NCBI GenBank assembly: GCA_964526635.1
Contig: CAZGLR010000076.1
Span: 1-16,177, forward strand
Length of the DNA stretch: 16,177 nucleotides
Direction of reading: 5' to 3'
Source: CAZGLR01 sp964526635
GTDB taxonomy: Bacteria > Zixibacteria > MSB-5A5 > GN15 > JAAZOE01
Shown here piece by piece: positions 14,514 through 16,177 of this stretch (its first letter is position 1; the number at the start of each line of letters is the position of its first letter). Position numbers and translations under genes: made by a program. The notes beneath the pieces are model-generated. The model was not told where the DNA came from, did no database searches, and saw nothing but the letters and a program-made list of their open reading frames with translations.

Positions 14514-15281
14514 ATGAGATTTTCCATCCTTATCTGTCTGTCGATGCTGCTGGCCGTTGGGGCTATGGGTCAGGAGACACCTCCGGTTCAGGGTATTATT
14601 TCAGGCGCATGGAAAACCGACAGCATCCAGCGCTCGGAGATCAATACGCTGACAATGACGGCGGAATCATTTGTCCGTAGACTATCCGGCGATGGCGATG
14701 TGAAGGAGGAAAAACAGTTTCTTAAAAACTACACTTTTCACGATACCGCCCTGGCTGTTGAATTTGTCGAATTCTATCTCGATGGTGTCCCGCAGAGTGA
14801 AGATAAATTACGCGCCGAGGCCGAAGATGCCGCCAAACGACGTAAGGAGGGGAAGAGCCGTGATGCTTCAATTCGCCCACTGACGGCCTTTGCGCCTGAT
14901 ATTCGAACACATTATTCATACAACCTCATGGGCATTGAACCGATCCGGGGATTTACCTGTTATCATATTACTGCTGCGTATGATGGTAAGGATGAAGAGA
15001 TCTACGAGGGTGATTTCTGGATCGAGACCGAAAGCCTGCACCTGGTCAAGGCGGAACTGCGGCCATCGGAATTACCGGGGCCACTCAAGCAACTGGATAT
15101 GTCGTTCACCTATGCTCCGCAGGACGGCTGGTGGCTGCCGCAATCGTTTCATCTCCACGGCCGGGGGCGGGCGATGCTGGTGATTTCATTTCATTTTGAG
15201 GTCGAAGAGCGCTATACTGATCACCGGGTCAATGTTCCCATAGACCATTCAAAATTCGAGGAGGCCGGCGATGAAGACTAA
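14514..15281 (+). CDS. exported protein of unknown function, possibly LolA-like fold
   Basis: The 255-residue protein starts at the ATG at 14514, with GAG seven bases upstream and four bases after the previous stop. Residues 1-19 are a Sec signal peptide (RFSILICLSMLLAVGAMG). The rest has repeated beta-strand patterns typical of LolA/outer-membrane lipoprotein-sorting-like folds (IRGFTCYHITAAYDG, GDFWIETESLHLVKAELRPS, LKQLDMSFTYAPQDGWWLPQSF, ISFHFEVEERYTDHRVN): a protein that reads as one half-open beta sheet with a central charged helix (KLRAEAEDAAKRRKEGKSRD). That assignment rests on pattern only. Its end overlaps the next gene by 11 bases. The operon context with an envelope foldase suggests a periplasmic role. 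Confidence 0.75.
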   Translation: MRFSILICLSMLLAVGAMGQETPPVQGIISGAWKTDSIQRSEINTLTMTAESFVRRLSGDGDVKEEKQFLKNYTFHDTALAVEFVEFYLDGVPQSEDKLRAEAEDAAKRRKEGKSRDASIRPLTAFAPDIRTHYSYNLMGIEPIRGFTCYHITAAYDGKDEEIYEGDFWIETESLHLVKAELRPSELPGPLKQLDMSFTYAPQDGWWLPQSFHLHGRGRAMLVISFHFEVEERYTDHRVNVPIDHSKFEEAGDED

Positions 15282-15753
15282 GGTGTATCCGATTGCCGTG
15301 GCTGAAGACGAAAACATCATACTCGGCATGTCGCATTTTATCAAGACCGTTGAGGATGTCTATGAGGTGATGGTTAATACGTCGCCGCACCTGAAGTTTG
15401 GTATTGCTTTTTGTGAAGCATCGCAGGAGCGGCTGGTGCGCAGCGACGGCAACGACCCGGAACTGAGGCACAAGGCCGAACAGTTTGCCTATGATATCGG
15501 CGCCGGTCACAGTTTCGTTATTATCATGAAAGATGGTTTCCCGATCAACGTCCTGCCGGCCCTGAAGCAGTGCCGCGAGATTGTCAGAATTTTCTGCGCC
15601 ACCGCCAATCCGCTGGAAGTGCTGATCGCCGAGACCGATCAGGGGCGGGGAATTCTGGGGGTTATCGATGGCTTCCCGCCGAATGGTATTGAAACCGATG
15701 ATGACAAGAATAAACGCATCGAGTTTTTGCAGAAGATCGGCTATAAGCGATAA
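15271..15753 (+). CDS. adenosine-specific kinase family protein
   Basis: The 160 residues match the full length of the adenosine-specific kinase family (Pfam Adenosine_kin, formerly DUF355), which is common in archaea and scattered in bacteria. Family patterns seen are SHFIKTVEDVYE (21-32), KFGIAFCEAS (42-51), GNDPEL, GAGHSF (77-82), PINVLPALK (91-99), ATANP (110-114) and ETDQGRGILGVIDG (121-134). The archaeal member is described as binding adenosine and being a kinase; the physiological role in bacteria is not established. The ATG at 15271 has an excellent GAGGAGG site six bases upstream, lying inside the preceding gene. It is the last gene of the operon, followed by an intrinsic terminator. 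Confidence 0.92.
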   Translation: MKTKVYPIAVAEDENIILGMSHFIKTVEDVYEVMVNTSPHLKFGIAFCEASQERLVRSDGNDPELRHKAEQFAYDIGAGHSFVIIMKDGFPINVLPALKQCREIVRIFCATANPLEVLIAETDQGRGILGVIDGFPPNGIETDDDKNKRIEFLQKIGYKR

Positions 15754-15779
15754 GCCGCAAGATAAGATAATTACAAAAG

Positions 15780-15811
15780 CGGTGTTGCCCGATGGCACGC
15801 CGTTTTTTTTT
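15780..15811 (+). terminator. intrinsic terminator of the HEAT-cyclophilin operon
   Basis: CGGTGTTGCC pairs with GGCACGCCG around a CGAT loop (one G-U pair and one bulged T), immediately followed by nine T residues at 15803-15811. It begins 27 bases after the stop of the adenosine-kinase gene. Confidence 0.85.
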
Positions 15812-15829
15812 GCAGGCGTAAGCGGACTA

Positions 15830-15843
15830 TACCGGTACCGGTA
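15830..15843. repeat. perfect 14-bp palindrome
   Basis: TACCGGTACCGGTA is its own reverse complement and lies just after the terminator. It could be an operator or chance. Confidence 0.4.
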
Positions 15844-15936
15844 AATGGCAGCAAAAAATACTGGACGCCTTAGCTGAGCATGGCCGCGGTCGTCAGAATT
15901 ATCCGGTTTGAAAAAAGACGCCATGTCAGATATCCC

Positions 15937-15965
15937 TTGTGAAATTCATTTCGTCCGGGTATATC
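15937..15965 (+). promoter_or_regulatory. sigma70-like promoter of the nucleotidyltransferase gene
   Basis: TTGTGA (15937-15942) and TATATC (15960-15965) are 17 bases apart, giving a leader of about 90 nt to the ATG at 16061. A second TATATT at 16032-16037 has only a poorly spaced TTGAGA (15 bases). Confidence 0.45.
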
Positions 15966-16060
15966 ATAGTCGGTTTTTCATCGGGTCGATTAAGATTTTC
16001 TTGTTTGCATTTGAGATGGTTGGCTGTACCTTATATTGACACCAGAAGAAAGAGAGAGCG

Positions 16061-16177
16061 ATGCAGGGAATCATCCTCACCGGCGGCAAGGGTTCGCGCC
16101 TGTCCCCGCTGACCGACACGACCAATAAGCATCTGCTGGATGTGTGCGGGCGACCGATGATATTTTATTCTCTCTCG
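16061..16177 (+). CDS. RmlA-like sugar nucleotidyltransferase (partial, continues beyond right edge)
   Basis: The first 39 codons are present. MQGIILTGGKGSRLSPLT carries the nucleotide-binding signature GGxGxRL (8-14, with Ser at the usual Thr position), and NKHLLDVCGRPMIFYSL with K23 follows, as in glucose-1-phosphate thymidylyltransferases of the short RfbA/RmlA class. Related UDP- or CDP-sugar pyrophosphorylases share this start, but NKHLL favours RmlA. The enzyme would make dTDP-glucose for rhamnose or other surface sugars. The purine-rich AAAGAGAGAG before the ATG serves as ribosome binding site. Confidence 0.8.
   Translation, partial: MQGIILTGGKGSRLSPLTDTTNKHLLDVCGRPMIFYSLS

Larger units (their letters stand above)
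15754..16060. other. intergenic region between the adenosine-kinase operon and the nucleotidyltransferase gene
   Basis: This stretch of about 300 bases holds the terminator at 15780-15811, a perfect 14-bp palindrome TACCGGTACCGGTA (15830-15843) and a promoter for the downstream gene (15937-15965). No protein-coding frame is credible. Confidence 0.6.

Noticed and set aside
15229..15924. 231-residue open frame on the minus strand opposite the adenosine-specific kinase
   Set aside because: The plus strand encodes a complete known family with an excellent ribosome binding site. The opposite frame has no family pattern and runs through the terminator.

Overview
The window looks like chromosomal DNA of an uncultivated, diderm (Gram-negative type) bacterium of moderate GC content. 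Supporting signs are two lipobox lipoproteins with prolyl isomerase domains, Sec-type signal peptides, a short 644-residue GyrB without the long enterobacterial insert, and an adenosine-specific kinase family gene. The gene mix and intergenic style would suit an FCB-group candidate phylum such as Zixibacteria, but that placement is inference from memory and not shown by a marker here. Most genes are housekeeping genes. Several carry well-spaced sigma70-like promoters, usually a TTGnCn-type -35 box, a 17-bp spacer and a TATATT/TATTAT-like -10 box.

Layout. Positions 1-536 (-) hold the N-terminal part of a parvulin-type (PpiC/SurA-like) lipoprotein, cut by the left edge. Positions 868-1401 (+) encode a DinB-fold protein. 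Positions 1402-2272 hold no convincing gene but contain a cluster of compact hairpins and a 376-bp segment bounded by a perfect 12-bp inverted repeat. Positions 2273-3929 (-) are a visibly AT-richer two-gene operon with its own promoter: a small Cys-containing conserved protein and a 382-residue protein that I think carries a DUF6575-like N-terminal domain. This is the best candidate for an acquired, undescribed accessory system. A 62-residue ORF (3956-4144, +) lies between it and gyrB.

The replication block is dciA-gyrB (6394 down to 4150, overlapping genes, one good promoter). Upstream of it on the same strand are two translationally coupled small genes of unknown function, one with zinc-ribbon Cys pairs (7239 down to 6530). 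After a 381-bp gene-free stretch comes rqcH, the NFACT-family ribosome quality-control factor (9285 down to 7621). Divergent from rqcH is a secreted metzincin-like protease with C-terminal TPRs (9383-10411), which converges on lepA (12222 down to 10420).

Positions 12488-15753 (+) form a tight three-gene operon. It encodes a lipoprotein fusing HEAT repeats to a cyclophilin domain, an exported protein of unknown function with a possible LolA-like fold, and the adenosine-specific kinase. It ends at a clear intrinsic terminator (15780-15811). The window closes with the start of an RmlA-like sugar nucleotidyltransferase (16061 to the edge). No tRNA, rRNA, CRISPR array, insertion sequence or prophage gene was found.
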